Positions 1 to 10,850 of a DNA stretch of 64,000 nt are shown here, piece by piece. A program made the translations under genes and the position numbers. Position 1 is the first letter of the stretch; each line of letters opens with the position of its first letter. The notes below the pieces were generated by a model. It made no database searches, was not told the DNA's origin, and saw nothing but the letters and a program-made list of their open reading frames with translations. The stretch comes from Lithospermum erythrorhizon (taxonomy: Eukaryota > Streptophyta > Magnoliopsida > Boraginales > Boraginaceae), in contig JADFUC010002129.1 in NCBI GenBank assembly GCA_019722365.1, positions 1 through 64,000 of the forward strand. The letters run 5' to 3'.

Positions 1-299
1 CTCTACAGGCTTCAATGATGCAAAATGGGAAGTTAACTATATGCACATTGGCAGTCGGCTTTGTTGAATTCTCATTGTTGAAAATCACGAAGCGTACTGT
101 TGAGTCGGTTAGATGTTTAGGTATTGAGGAGATGAAATCAGGAGATTTTCCAAGCTTCATGGTTGATATAAAGGATAGGATTAAAATTAGCTCTCACTTT
201 CTTGATAAGCGTGATGAGGATGAAGTAATGATGCGTAAAGGAAGGTGGATGAAACTCGGTTATTATTCTGAAAATTCGTATTAGACTCTTTGGAAGTAA

Positions 300-1830
300 T
301 TTTAATTCTAAAAATTGTCCTTCCGTGATTTCACCACCTAAGTTAGAGCTTAAGCCCTTACCATCCCATCTAAAATATATTTATCTTGGTACTAATGAAA
401 GCAGCTTCGGTTGTTATTTACTGATTTAACTAGGATTCACGAGGAGAGTTTGATGGAAGTCTTCCGAGGACAATGTTAGTATAGAATTGGACTCTTTGTT
501 GATATGAGGGGATTGAATCCATTTGTTGCATAAATCTTGTTGGAGGATAGCAGCTAAGCTATGAGAATGCTACTGAAAGGAGTTAAATCAAATTTGAAAA
601 GAGGTGATAAATAGAGGTGCTTAAATTGCTTGATCTTAAATTATTATTTATCCCCTTCCTACGATAGTAGTGGGTTAATCACGTCGTAGTTCCCAAAAAG
701 TCTGGTATCACGGTAGTCTTAAATGATAAGAATGAGCTAGTGCCAACCAGGATAGTTACAGGGTCGAGAATGGTCATTGATTTTCGGAAATTAAATACTG
801 TTACTAAAAAGGATCATTTCCACACTCGTTGATCAAATCTTTGGAGAGTTGGCGGAGTCGTGCGTATTATTGTTTTCTAGATATGGTTTATGCAGATGTT
901 TCGGATACTATGGCTCAGAGGATCAGAGAGAAAACACGCCTGACTTTGCCGCTTTTTAAATGCAGTTCTGCCCCAGTTTATGTAATGCTCTAGACATTTG
1001 AGATGCATGTTATCCATTTTTCTCGATATGATTGAAAATTTATTGGTATTTATGGATGACTTTAATTGTTGGAGAGTCGTTTTGAAAATTGCCTAGGCAT
1101 CCCCGAATATGCAGTTCTAAGCGCTGTGTTGAAAACAACCCATTTAACTTTAAAATTTGGGAAAAATGTCATTTTATGGTTAAGCAGAGGAGGCGTACTA
1201 AGGACATATTGTTTCTCTGAGGGCATAGAGGTTGATAAAAGCTAAGATAGAGGTTATATCAAAACTTTTCGCCCACTTTCACTACATGTAAAGGCGATGA
1301 AGTTTCTTAGGGCATCTTGTTTTTATAGAAGGTTCATAAAAGATTTTCAAAAGTACGTAAGCCCCTTTTCCATTCTTGGTGAAGATGTTAAATTCGAGGT
1401 TTAGTCGAGTTGCATGAATTCTTTTGTTACATTGAGGAGAAGTTGATATTTGCCCTGATAGCATTGCGCCAAATTGGTGAGCTTCCGTTTTGAGTTGATG
1501 TGTGATCTCTTGATTATGCTTTAGGAGGCTGTGCTAGGACAAAAGGTTGATAACTTTTGCATGGCCAATTCATTACTGTTAGTAGAACTTTGAATGATCT
1601 TGTGAATAAATTACCTTCTATTGAGAAGAATTACTTGCGGTTATTTGCTTTAGACAAGTTCATTTCTTATCTCTTGGTTGTAGTGATTGTTTATCTTGAT
1701 CATTCCGCGTTAAAATATTTGTTAACTAAGAAGAATCTATATGAAACTTGATTAATTCAGATGGATTCTACTGAGAGTTTGATCTTATAATCGAGGATAA
1801 AAAGGTGTGAATAATGTGATCATTTGTATA
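300..1830 (+). pseudogene. Ty3/gypsy pol remnant: reverse transcriptase and RNase H
   Basis: Translating the plus strand with frame changes gives, in order: the linker PPKLELKPLPSHLKY (about 333-380), RT start WVNHVVVPKKSG (from 671), FRKLNTVTKKDHF (about 780-820), GIEVDK (about 1225), FYRRFIKDF (about 1320-1347), and RNase H pieces SRTLNDLVNKL and DHSALKYLLTKK (about 1580-1735). These are standard landmarks of Athila-group RT and RNase H. The catalytic YMDD-type box is not intact; the region around 1050 reads MDDF in a broken frame. Multiple stops, such as in the segment 400-660, show that it cannot encode a polyprotein. Confidence 0.85.
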
Positions 1831-1939
1831 CAGGTTGCTTAGGAGTAGAATGGTCTAATGATCTTTATGGGTGGAAATTTAATACCAGCCAAATGAAGTT
1901 TACCACGTGAGCATTTCATCGTTGCATGGAATGAGCCGT

Positions 1940-3240
1940 GGACTGGCGATATTGTGAATTTTAACTTTGCCTCGGGGTATTATTCTCCTGAATTTAGATT
2001 CACGGAAAGGAAGCGATTCTTATCGAGAGGTGAGATACTTCTCTTGGGAGGACCACAGTACCTTTTCAAATATGCGATCAGTTATCAGGCAGTGTGTTCT
2101 AGGCCGAGCCGAGGGAGAGCATTTTTGAATCATTGTGTGCCGAACTCACGGAGGTCTTTGGAGTAAGAAAAGCGGCTTTGAAGATACTTGAGCCGGGTTC
2201 TATGTTGTCAGCTTGTTAAAGATCTTGCTGGCTTTTCTGTCTGAATCACGATAAATGCCAAAAAACAGTGGCCTTGGTAAGAGAAATAGAGATGCCGCGA
2301 CAAAATAATCATTAGTTGAGTTATTTGATGTATGAAATTGACTTAGTAAGATCCTCCCAATTCTTGTGGTTTTTGAATATATACTTGTTGCTATTGATTA
2401 TGTGTCTAAATGGGATAAGAGGCAATTGCAGCTAGAACTTCTAATATCTGTCAAGTTTTTAAAGACACGATATTTTCAAGGTTTGGAACCCCTAGAGTTT
2501 TAATCAGTGATGGGGGTAAACATTTTTGTAATTCTTCTTTGTCTGCTGTTGAAGAAATATAATGTTACTCATCGTGTTGCTTTAAACTTTATATCAGGCA
2601 GTGGAAAGCTATGACAGACAAATGAAGGATATTTTGGAGAAGCCGATGAACAACAGGAGAAAGTTGGTCACTTGAAGTTGTTGATACATTGTGGGCCGTG
2701 AGAGCGACTATAAGACACTCCCGTTATGGCCCGAATCACTACAGACTAGTTTATGGTAAAGAACGCCTTTGCAGTGGAATTTGGAGCATAAAAGGCATGA
2801 CCAGACTGTCGAAGCAATTTTTGATGGATTATTTGAGATAGGAGAGGAAGCTCAGTGAGCGAGGAAGCAACGATGAGTTGAGGGCTAGGCCGCTTATGAG
2901 AATGCTAGGATGCTGGAGGACAAGGGGTACACCGTGATAGGGCGATGGGAGAAAAATTATGAACCAAAGTAGGGTTTTGTTTATTCAATTCGGCGTCTAT
3001 AGTTTGTTTCGAGGGTAGAAGTTAAAATCAAAGATGGGTAGTAAGATTCATGAGTAAAACAGCATTTCCCATGTTTGTTGAAGTTGAAAATCGACCCGCA
3101 GGGAAGTACATTTAAGTGAATGGACACCAGGAGGCAGAAAGAATGCTCCCAGAGGGAATACCTGGGAAGGAGTCGTGAGTTCATTGAACTCCGTATATAA
3201 TTAAGTAAACCGTGCTTTTGCTCGGAGCGTTAAATACGGC
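1940..3240 (+). pseudogene. Ty3/gypsy zinc-binding region and integrase remnant
   Basis: Continues the pol remnant. About 2040-2290 resembles the zinc-binding module before integrase, with GVRKAALKIL and CQKT followed by EMPRQNN. The integrase core follows at about 2330-2950: YILLL-type beta strand, VLISDGGKHFCN (about 2495-2530), WSLEVVDTLWAVRATI and HYRLVYGKE (about 2740-2765). The region to 3240 matches the usual post-integrase tail, ending in GCGCTTGGTGGAAG, which sits just after the pol stop in Athila elements. Several stops and frameshifts are present. Confidence 0.8.
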
Positions 3241-6200
3241 GCTTGGTGGAAGTAATGTGATGTAATTTCTATTTCTTTAAATGTTTAAGTCTGCCCAAAT
3301 TGGTCACAGTGGTTGGGGAACTATTTTCGAGCACCTTACTGGCCCACAGTAAATTTGATTTGGGAGCTTATTTCAGACTTGCCCAAATTTGGCCGGTAAT
3401 TTGAACCTATAATTTATTAAAAAAAAAAAATCAAAAATTCTAAGAAGGAGCCTAAAGCGATAGGACACTTTCCCCCACTTCACTTTCACTTTCTTTTTCT
3501 TTCCCAGCTGCTTTTTCAACAAGTGACTCATCAGGACTTCCCTCGGTGAGACTCACTCATGCTTGGTTTCATTTACCTCAGCATGACTCCTGCAATTCTT
3601 TTTGCCATGATAGTTCGACTCCGGCTCAGGTAGCGAGGTCCGTGATTCTGCCACTTTGATCCGTATGACTTCACTCCATGGCACTCATCTCTAGGCCGTC
3701 CCGTTTAAATCCCCAAATTTACAGTTCAATTTTTTTATTATTATTACTATTTGTTGATTAGTGATGATTTTCTTTATTTTTTTTATTTTTCGGTTTCATA
3801 TAAATCGGCGCATTCAGTTTTTTTTAATTTCGCTGAGGTTCCTTATAAAAAAAAAAAAATCTGATTTTTATTGTGTTGTTCTTTTATTATTGTGTTTAAT
3901 TGTTGACGTTGGGATTTGTGTGGTATATTTCTTTTTATTGGTGTTGTTGAGTTAACTTTAATTGTGAATTGTCTGTTTACTTGGTGTCTACATTTATTGA
4001 GCAACATGACCCCAAACCCCAATTCTAAAGGTTATCGGTGTTTCTAGAAAGTCTCTACAAGTCGTCCTAAATGCAATCTATTCTGAAGGGCCTCTTTCGT
4101 CTGATATTTGATTTGTGCCCTCTTCAAACGACTTGATTCAGTTGAGGGAGAATCGTTTGTGGTATGATTCCATCCCAGATAATGCATTCATTCGAAACAC
4201 GTTTTAGCCTGGCCGAAGTGACACTTGTTAGGTATTAATGCGCTTTTTAAGTACTCTCAGGAACTGATTCTTGACATTGAACCTAAGTTTTCTAGGACCA
4301 AGTATGTGAATTTATACCCGATATTGGCCAGAATAAAGCGAGGATGAGTCCTGACAGGAGTTTTGAAACTATGGTTAATGGAATCATAAATACTGATTCA
4401 AATCTGTCTGATGCGTGTGGGGATACTGTTTATGTCTGGGGGATTTATCTGAGTGAGGATGACTTTAGTTTACCTAAGAGGCACGTGATTTACGAGCATT
4501 TTCCCAGATTCGAGGTGCTTCGATCGCACCGTTATGCTTAAATTGCCAACTAAATGCCCAAAATAAACATTCGCCGTTTTTGCATTGTAATGTGTTACTA
4601 CTAGTTGTGTTACGCGGTGCGTTCCAAGGACATGTTATCTCATGAGGTAAACACTAAAAGAATTCAACTCATGACTTCGTGGGCGGAATGCAGTGAACTG
4701 CACAATATGCTAGAATTTGTTCATGACTACTCAATGCTTGTTCTTACACCCGTGTGTGATTACTAAGTTCCTTGTTTCTACAGGTCAAGATTCTTGACGA
4801 GCGAATATGAGCAAGGAATTTATGTCTTATTAGTGTTGATACTTTGAAAAAGTGGCATTTCGAGGGTTGGGCCGCAATGGATGGACCTGAAGCCGAAGGA
4901 TTGGACATTAACATCTGGCCTCACTGTTACCACTCAGTGCAGGGCTCCATGTCTTTGTTCCTATCTGCAGTCAACACGGCCCGGAAGCAACTGAACCGCC
5001 TCGGGCGAAGGTTGATGTCTATTTTGCGAGGTGAGGAGATGATACTAGTGACTCTTAGGGGTTTAGAATGCTTTCGTATTCTTTCTTTTAGTTGTTTTCT
5101 TTTCATTGCATTTATGTTTCCTTATTTTACTACTATTTTTTATTTTTTTAGCCAATATTTCTGTTTGGTAGTAATAAATGAAATGGTTCTTTGCTCCTTT
5201 CAATCGTATTATCATCTGTTTAGGTGGGAATACGATGTCAATTTAAGTGTGGGGGATGGACTTGACATTTGTGTATTCTCGAGGAGGTTTAATGTTAATT
5301 GGAGTCACGTAAGCTTTGATACTTTTAGAATTTCTAATTTGTTAGCAGCTATCTTTAAGTTGATGGTGTAGTGTATGATGCATGTGAAGGGGACATTAGT
5401 AGGTGGACTAAGGTTATAGGCTTGGATTCAGATATATTTAATTCGCGCTAGCTTTGCGTGATCGTATGTTGATTAGGATTTTTAGTTCTAGATGATGGAT
5501 ATTTTATATACATGAGTTTTGCGCACTTGATTATTTAAATTTTTATTTGATATTATTGTTAACAGATACAATTCTTGAACTTGTTTTGAATTACTATTGA
5601 TTTTGAATGTTACATGAATGATGGAGCAATTTAGGAAATTACCCACTTTTCCCATAAAACCAACAATGTTAAATCCACCCAGTATAGCCAGTTGAGCCTT
5701 ATGTTAGACCTCTTGTTTTGTTTTAAACCTCGTTGGAGCAGTACAAAGCGCCGGTTTATGGTGCTCAAACTTTTGAACTTCTTGGGGATTGTGATATCTT
5801 TTAGATTCGCCAGTGCATTATCGAAGATAGTGTTAGGTATTGTTGGTGTATACAAGAGTTAGAAAATCGCTAGAGTTTACTCTTGATGAGAAATATTCTT
5901 GGGCAGCAATACTTGTCAGCCGAAAAAGAAAAGAAAAAAATACTTTGTTTTTATTGTGTTGTTTCGATTCGGGGTCAGCGTAGTTTGAAAAAAGTCTGTT
6001 GTATGTCGAATTATGAGTAATAAGTAAGCCAAAATGTGTGAGAGGCTCCATGTTTGTGTAGTGGATTATTGAAATTATGTGCTTTGCGCTTGGTGAATTT
6101 ATTTAGATTTCATAATTTCTCATGTTTAGTCGAGCCAAATGTTTCTACGCCTTTTTTAATTCAGCCACAGCAAAAGACCTCGACTTATGTTACATGCATG

Positions 6201-6526
6201 ATGGATTCGGAGGTATTTAGATTGGCTATAAACTTCATGGTAGAATGTGTCTTGCTCTTTAGGGTGAGGTAAACAACCCTTTTATAAAATCTGATTGTTG
6301 AGTGGTGTGAAGGTTGAGGAGATATCCGGCTCTGTGAGGTGTTTGAATATATGATGGATTAGGAAGATTGTGTTAATTGAGGATTTGACAAGATTTGATG
6401 GCAATTTAAAAGTCTTGATAAGTCTCGTTGAAGACTTGTTCACAATATGTTAACTAAAATACGTTGACTTGGGGATATACTTGACAAATAATGTTGAATG
6501 TTTTTACTTGAGGACAAGTAATGATT
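3241..6526 (+). other. Athila 3' region (env-like position), no intact gene
   Basis: A 3.3-kb stretch between integrase and polypurine tract. Its position is that of the extra ORF/env-like region of Athila elements. Pieces of open frame exist: 4344-4541, and 4844-5371 with 175 codons whose middle is hydrophobic. None is continuous or recognisable enough to name. A first copy of the motif AAGTGTGGGGG lies at 5245-5255, about 1.3 kb before the one next to the LTR. Poly-A and poly-T runs at 3420 and 3847 fit decayed retroelement sequence. I see no host gene here. Confidence 0.5.
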
Positions 6527-6540
6527 CAAGTGTGGGGGTT
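6527..6540 (+). other. Polypurine tract of the Athila-type element
   Basis: CAAGTGTGGGGGTT directly before TGATTCAG, the TG that opens the 3' LTR. It is preceded by TTGAGGACAAG, the usual context in Athila/Tat elements. It primes plus-strand DNA synthesis. Confidence 0.75.
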
Positions 6541-7690
6541 TGATTCAGAATATTTCTTCGTAGTTTTTAGGATGATTTTGAATTAACTTTATTACTCATA
6601 ATTAGGTTGTTTTGATTGTTTTAATTGACAAATGACCCTTCTATTATCAGATTAGATATTTTTGTACTATTATTTGGGAAATACTCATACTATTTTAGAC
6701 GAGGAAAATCTTAAAAAGAAGTTGCGGGGAGTAGCGCCAATTTTTAAGGAAGGGATTGACAAAAGTGATCGAAAAAGGAAAAGGTGGGCGGGTGCTGGCA
6801 CATGGAGAATAAAATGGGAGTTAACTGCTAAGTCAGCTTGACGGTGAATATTAATATATTCATTCCATATGCGGCGCAAGCAGTAATTAATTCAAAGTTC
6901 AACAGCGGCGTATGCGACAGCGGTTTATTATCTCTTTTTATGCGATTAGTTGAAGGCCAATTGATAGTATTTCTACTTCTTTATTAAATACTACCAGATA
7001 ATTTCTCTTTTACGATAATGACTATTTGCTGAATTATTTGTTATGGTAGTAGCTAAATTTTTTTTATTCTTGGGGGTTTTTGATGTAGCGCTTGACGGTG
7101 TATTTTTTATTGGGATTTTGGAATTATTATACTTCTGTGGTATTAATCGTTGAACTTAATTTGATTGATTGTTTTAGGTCTTATGAAATCACAGTAGTAT
7201 GTAACCGATAGAAAGGAAGGCGTAATAGATCGGCAGTTAGTTGATTAGTGGGTTGTTATACGGAAGTGTCTGACACGTTGATTGGTTCGATGAATTTCAG
7301 CTAGCCGGGTTTTTAGTGATTAATTTCACTGGCATTGACATAGGAGATTAATTAAGCGAAACATTTCGGTGAACCAGCGGCCGACGGTATAGCGGTAACG
7401 AGAAGTGGCGTTGGTGTTGATAAATGTATTTCCCGGATAGAGAATCTTCTTGTTAGGTGATGAAGTCATTTGGTAATCGTTACATTCATAAGTTTATCAC
7501 GCTTTTAATTGCTATTTGTTAAGTTTAAAGTTTAGCTAGTTTATTACAATCAAGCTATCTTTTTAGTTTAGATTTCTATTCTGATTAATTTAAGTAAAAG
7601 CAGTTCATAATTGGATTAAACACTTCTTGGAAAGCCATTTACATCTTCTTACCCGACCCCGTGCTTTCTTCGCGAGAGGAATATAATTGT
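6541..7690 (+). repeat. 3' LTR of the Athila-type element (right edge estimated)
   Basis: Starts with TG immediately after the polypurine tract. It contains no coding signal. The end near 7690 is a guess from the GACCCCGTG-like segment at about 7655, which resembles the terminal part of LTRs of this group. No 5' LTR is available to fix the edge and no target duplication was found. Confidence 0.45.
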
Positions 7691-8009
7691 TCCATCAATG
7701 CTATTATGTCCGGACAAATTTTGAGAGTATGACGCTTTGTTGTAGCTTTTGGGGGAAAAGAAACTGTTAGTATGAATCAGTTGGGTAAATATGTCCATGA
7801 ATGGAGTGTTATTTGGAGTAGTATCTTTAGCAGTGAATCATGTATTGCAAATGTCTGAATCAATAATGAAGTATGAACATCTAATAAATCAACATGCAAA
7901 ACTCTTGTAAATGTTTTACAATAAGCTACCGAATCAATATCTTCTTCATACCAGCTAACAGATTTAATTGATACATTCAGTACAATAAGCTACTATAAAG
8001 AATATAAGG

Positions 8010-9050
8010 GTGCTTTGTTCAACTGAGGTACAAGATCAAGTACATGACAATGGTGTTAAAGGAAAGGAACCATGGTCATATAATGGGAAGACATTTTGCA
8101 AACCTGCTCAGAATTCAAGCCCTTTGAAGGACCGTTATTTCCGTAATTCCTCCTTTATGAATGAGAAAATATGGGATGGGAAGAGTATCATAAGCAGGGA
8201 CAGGAGGCGAGAAGAGTTTGGCTATTCCTTTTAAGTAGGCAAAAGAATTCATGATAGAGTTATTTGGAACCATACAAAAAGTGGTCATTATCTTACACAT
8301 GTTTTTGGTTCTATATTGGTGCGAAGGAAATGAAGTTGAATGAAAGTAGGATTGAACAGAAAAGATTTTTTGATTTTGAACAACAAGAGATTATTTGTAG
8401 GGATATAGATTGATATCATAGCCACTGTTAGAATCTGTTAAACTTGTTGACTATGAGCTTGCTAACAGTATGGGTGATAGTCATACTAACCCAGAAGAAA
8501 GGAATTCAGTTCCGATAATTAAAATTACTTGGTTGGAAAATGCCGGAAAGTGGGCGTATTAAATTAAATTGAGATGCAAGTTGGGACAAGGAGAAAGATC
8601 AAGGATCAAGTGGAGTAGTTTCTCGAGATAGCGATGGTATTTTTATGGGTGCCTATCATAAGTGTATTCCTTATGTTTCACAGGTGCTCAATGTCGAAGC
8701 CTTAGTTGTTCGGGATGGATTGGAATTCGCATTAATTGAAGGATGGCGAGGGTTGGAAGTAGAGAGCGACTCTTGAGTCAGCTCTTACGGGGGAGAGATT
8801 GCAGTACCGGTGGAGATTGAGGTGATTGTTGCTGATATCCTCAAATCCACGGTAGATAATTCAGATCAAAATTCGGTATATTCGTAGAGATTTTAACTGC
8901 TTGTAGATTTTATATTATTAGAAACATCTCCCATTGATTCTGGAAGTTATTTCATGATTGTAATAGCTAGTTTTACTCTTTGAACTAATCTGGTGTATTT
9001 GTTAGATTTAATGAATTTTTTAATGATCTTATCGTAATGATGGTAAAAAT
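8010..9050 (+). pseudogene. LINE (non-LTR) remnant: RT C-terminal region and RNase H
   Basis: Plant LINEs end with a region of pattern LKARYFPNSSF, a zf-RVT segment and an RVT_3-type RNase H. Here the plus strand shows LKDRYFRNSSFMNEKI (about 8124-8170), then RIHDRVIWNHTKSGHY (about 8241-8291, zf-RVT-like), then RNase H from about 8547: PESGRIKLN, GSSGVVSRDSDGIFMGA, VLNVEALVVRDGLEFAL and LEVESDS (to about 8775), with YIRRDFNCL at about 8879-8905. The first, 75-codon part is open to a stop at 8234; later parts need frame changes. The stretch 8930-9050 looks like a LINE 3' UTR. Upstream RT and endonuclease are absent, so it is truncated. Confidence 0.8.
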
Positions 9051-9217
9051 TATCCATTATCAGTATTATCAACAAAATGCTTCAACCAATTTCATTAACA
9101 AGAAAATCATCCATTATCCAACACAAAGATAGAATTACAGAGATACATGGCGATAACATTAAACATATCCAGATAATAAGACTCGAACACCCTTGTTTTC
9201 CAAAGACATTATTCTAC

Positions 9218-9574
9218 TTATGATGATGCTTTATCCATAAGCTGAACTGGGATCAAAATGTTTGCCTTGCTTGTCTCAACGATACACCCATTCATAACCA
9301 TCTCCTTCAGCATAAAGTGAGCTTTTTTCAAGTGAAAACATTATATCGAGCTCGCACACATTCCCAAAATGGCGATCCATGGTTTCAACTAACAGATGGA
9401 TGAACTCCAAAATTGCAAGCTCAACAAACGAACACTGTTGTTCATTGCGTGCAAGGCATTTGCGGACAATTTCACCTTCAAGAGCAAACCTTTCTTCAAG
9501 ATTCATATACTCATAATATTGAGCAAGACTGAGTCTAGCCTTGCTTATTTACCATCAATAAAGCATATCTCCAT
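9218..9574 (-). pseudogene. AP4S: Processed pseudogene of AP-4 complex sigma subunit
   Basis: AP-4 sigma is the small chain of the AP-4 vesicle coat adaptor at the trans-Golgi network. The minus strand keeps nearly the whole protein, from ATG (9574-9572) to stop (9220-9218). Recognisable blocks are MVNKQG, LAQYYEYMNLEER, ALEGEIVRKCLARNEQQCSF, LAILEFIHLLVETMDRHFG, NVCELDIMF, MVMNGCIVETSKANIL and QLMDKASS. Defects: a 2-nt loss near codon 7, an in-frame CAG-to-TAG stop after the KQG block, a 1-nt insertion just after it, one extra A in an A6 run (LEK/AHF), and a clean 78-nt in-frame loss where FVE joins LAILEF, removing HRNYKIVYRRYASLFF and neighbours. No introns interrupt it although plant sigma genes are multi-exonic, so a retrocopy is the best reading. 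No clear poly(A) tail remains. Confidence 0.88.
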
Positions 9575-10850
9575 TGTTCTTACTTCTTGGAACAAAGCCT
9601 TCAATATTTGGAACAAATAACCATTGTATTGTAAAAATTCCCTTTCCCAATTTTTTCTTTTCAAAAGTTCAGTTGGTCCCATTTTCACCAACTAATGATG
9701 CGTCTTCTAAATCGAAGTCGATTCTGGTCAACTTATCAAACCTACAAGGGATGATTTTGGAACAATAAAAATCCAATGAGTTTAAAAGCTTCATTAGAGC
9801 AAATAATCAAACACCTTTCATTCATTGCAACAAAAGGAAAATCCATCTTAAAAATAATCATATGATAAGAGTTACATCTTTCATGAAGTGAACAACCCTC
9901 AGAAATAATCACTATCTTTGATTATTACAACTAAAATATAAATGGAAATTAAAATAAGGAATAAATATCAAAATTATTAATTGTATATACATTAAAGACA
10001 CCACATCAATGAAGGACGAATAAAAAAATTGGATTAGGAAAACACAGTAGCTCCAAGAAAGGTGTGGTAAGTGAGAGAGAGATCTCAGCTGTTGGTGTGT
10101 TGATGGTGGCGCAGTCGGTTCTTCTGATATAGAAGGAACTAAGCAATACTCTGTAAGAAAGAGGGGATCCAATATACACACCCAAATAAGATTTTTTGAA
10201 GACTAGTTCCATTTATTGTTCCCTAACATACTGCAACTACACTTGCTAAATGTAAAAATAGTCATTTCATCCCAAACACTGCTTTTTGAAAGATATCATT
10301 TATTTGTTGTAGTAGTATTAATAAAGCAAATTTTATTATTTCAATTATACTTTTTAAATTGTTATAGGTTTCAATTAAGGGATTGCTATTTTTTGGAATA
10401 TAGCCCTAATAATTGGTGAGTACCTTTTGTAAAGGAAACCTTTCGAGCTTTTGCATAAAGTAAGAATTTTTACTCTTCTTCCACCTTCCGGACTCGAGTA
10501 GATGCACCTTAAATAATTTTTGTAAATATGCATTAGATGTTTAATTGATGATTCTCATGTTTAGATTATATGTTACTATCATAAAAACTAAAAATTTAGT
10601 ATTTTGATGATTATGTAGTTACATGATAACCTTAGGATTAAACACCTTTGTAATAATCTTTGTATATGCTCATACATGTGGACATTGATGGTTTGAACCT
10701 CTTAAAATCAAACCACGTGTAAAATAGTAGAAACTAATCTTTTGGATTTTTGCTTAGGTTCGTCAAAATAGGACAACCGTTAGTAAACTATTCGTGATTC
10801 TTTCTGCCTGCTACCTATTTTGTGATTTCCTTCACCACAGATAGATAATG
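9575..10850. other. No recognisable gene
   Basis: AT-rich intergenic sequence. Short open frames exist, such as the plus-strand frame 9574-9768, but none resembles a known family or has supporting signals. The first part may be the former 5' leader of the AP-4 sigma retrocopy, since it lies directly upstream of its ATG. Confidence 0.4.

Larger units (their letters stand above)
1..7690 (+). mobile_element. Decayed Athila-type Ty3/gypsy retrotransposon, 3' part
   Basis: Plant Ty3/gypsy retrotransposon cut by the left window edge. Going rightward, the plus strand holds remnants of the pre-RT linker, reverse transcriptase, RNase H, zinc-binding region and integrase, then a 3-kb region without pol, then a polypurine tract at 6527-6538 and the start of the 3' LTR at 6541. 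A long non-pol stretch between integrase and LTR and the AAGTGTGGGGG tract are typical of the Athila/Tat group. Every domain is broken by stops and frameshifts, so the element is dead. The right edge of the LTR is an estimate because the 5' LTR is outside the window. Confidence 0.8.

Noticed and set aside
4844..5371. 175-codon plus-strand frame in the Athila 3' region as a host membrane protein
   Set aside because: It lies inside the retroelement before its polypurine tract and reads through the AAGTGTGGGGG motif. Hydrophobicity comes from T-rich sequence, so a host gene is unlikely.
9276..9506. The 76-codon frame of the AP-4 sigma copy as a functional short protein
   Set aside because: It starts inside the conserved domain, lacks 26 core residues and ends in a frameshifted tail; a pseudogene fits better.
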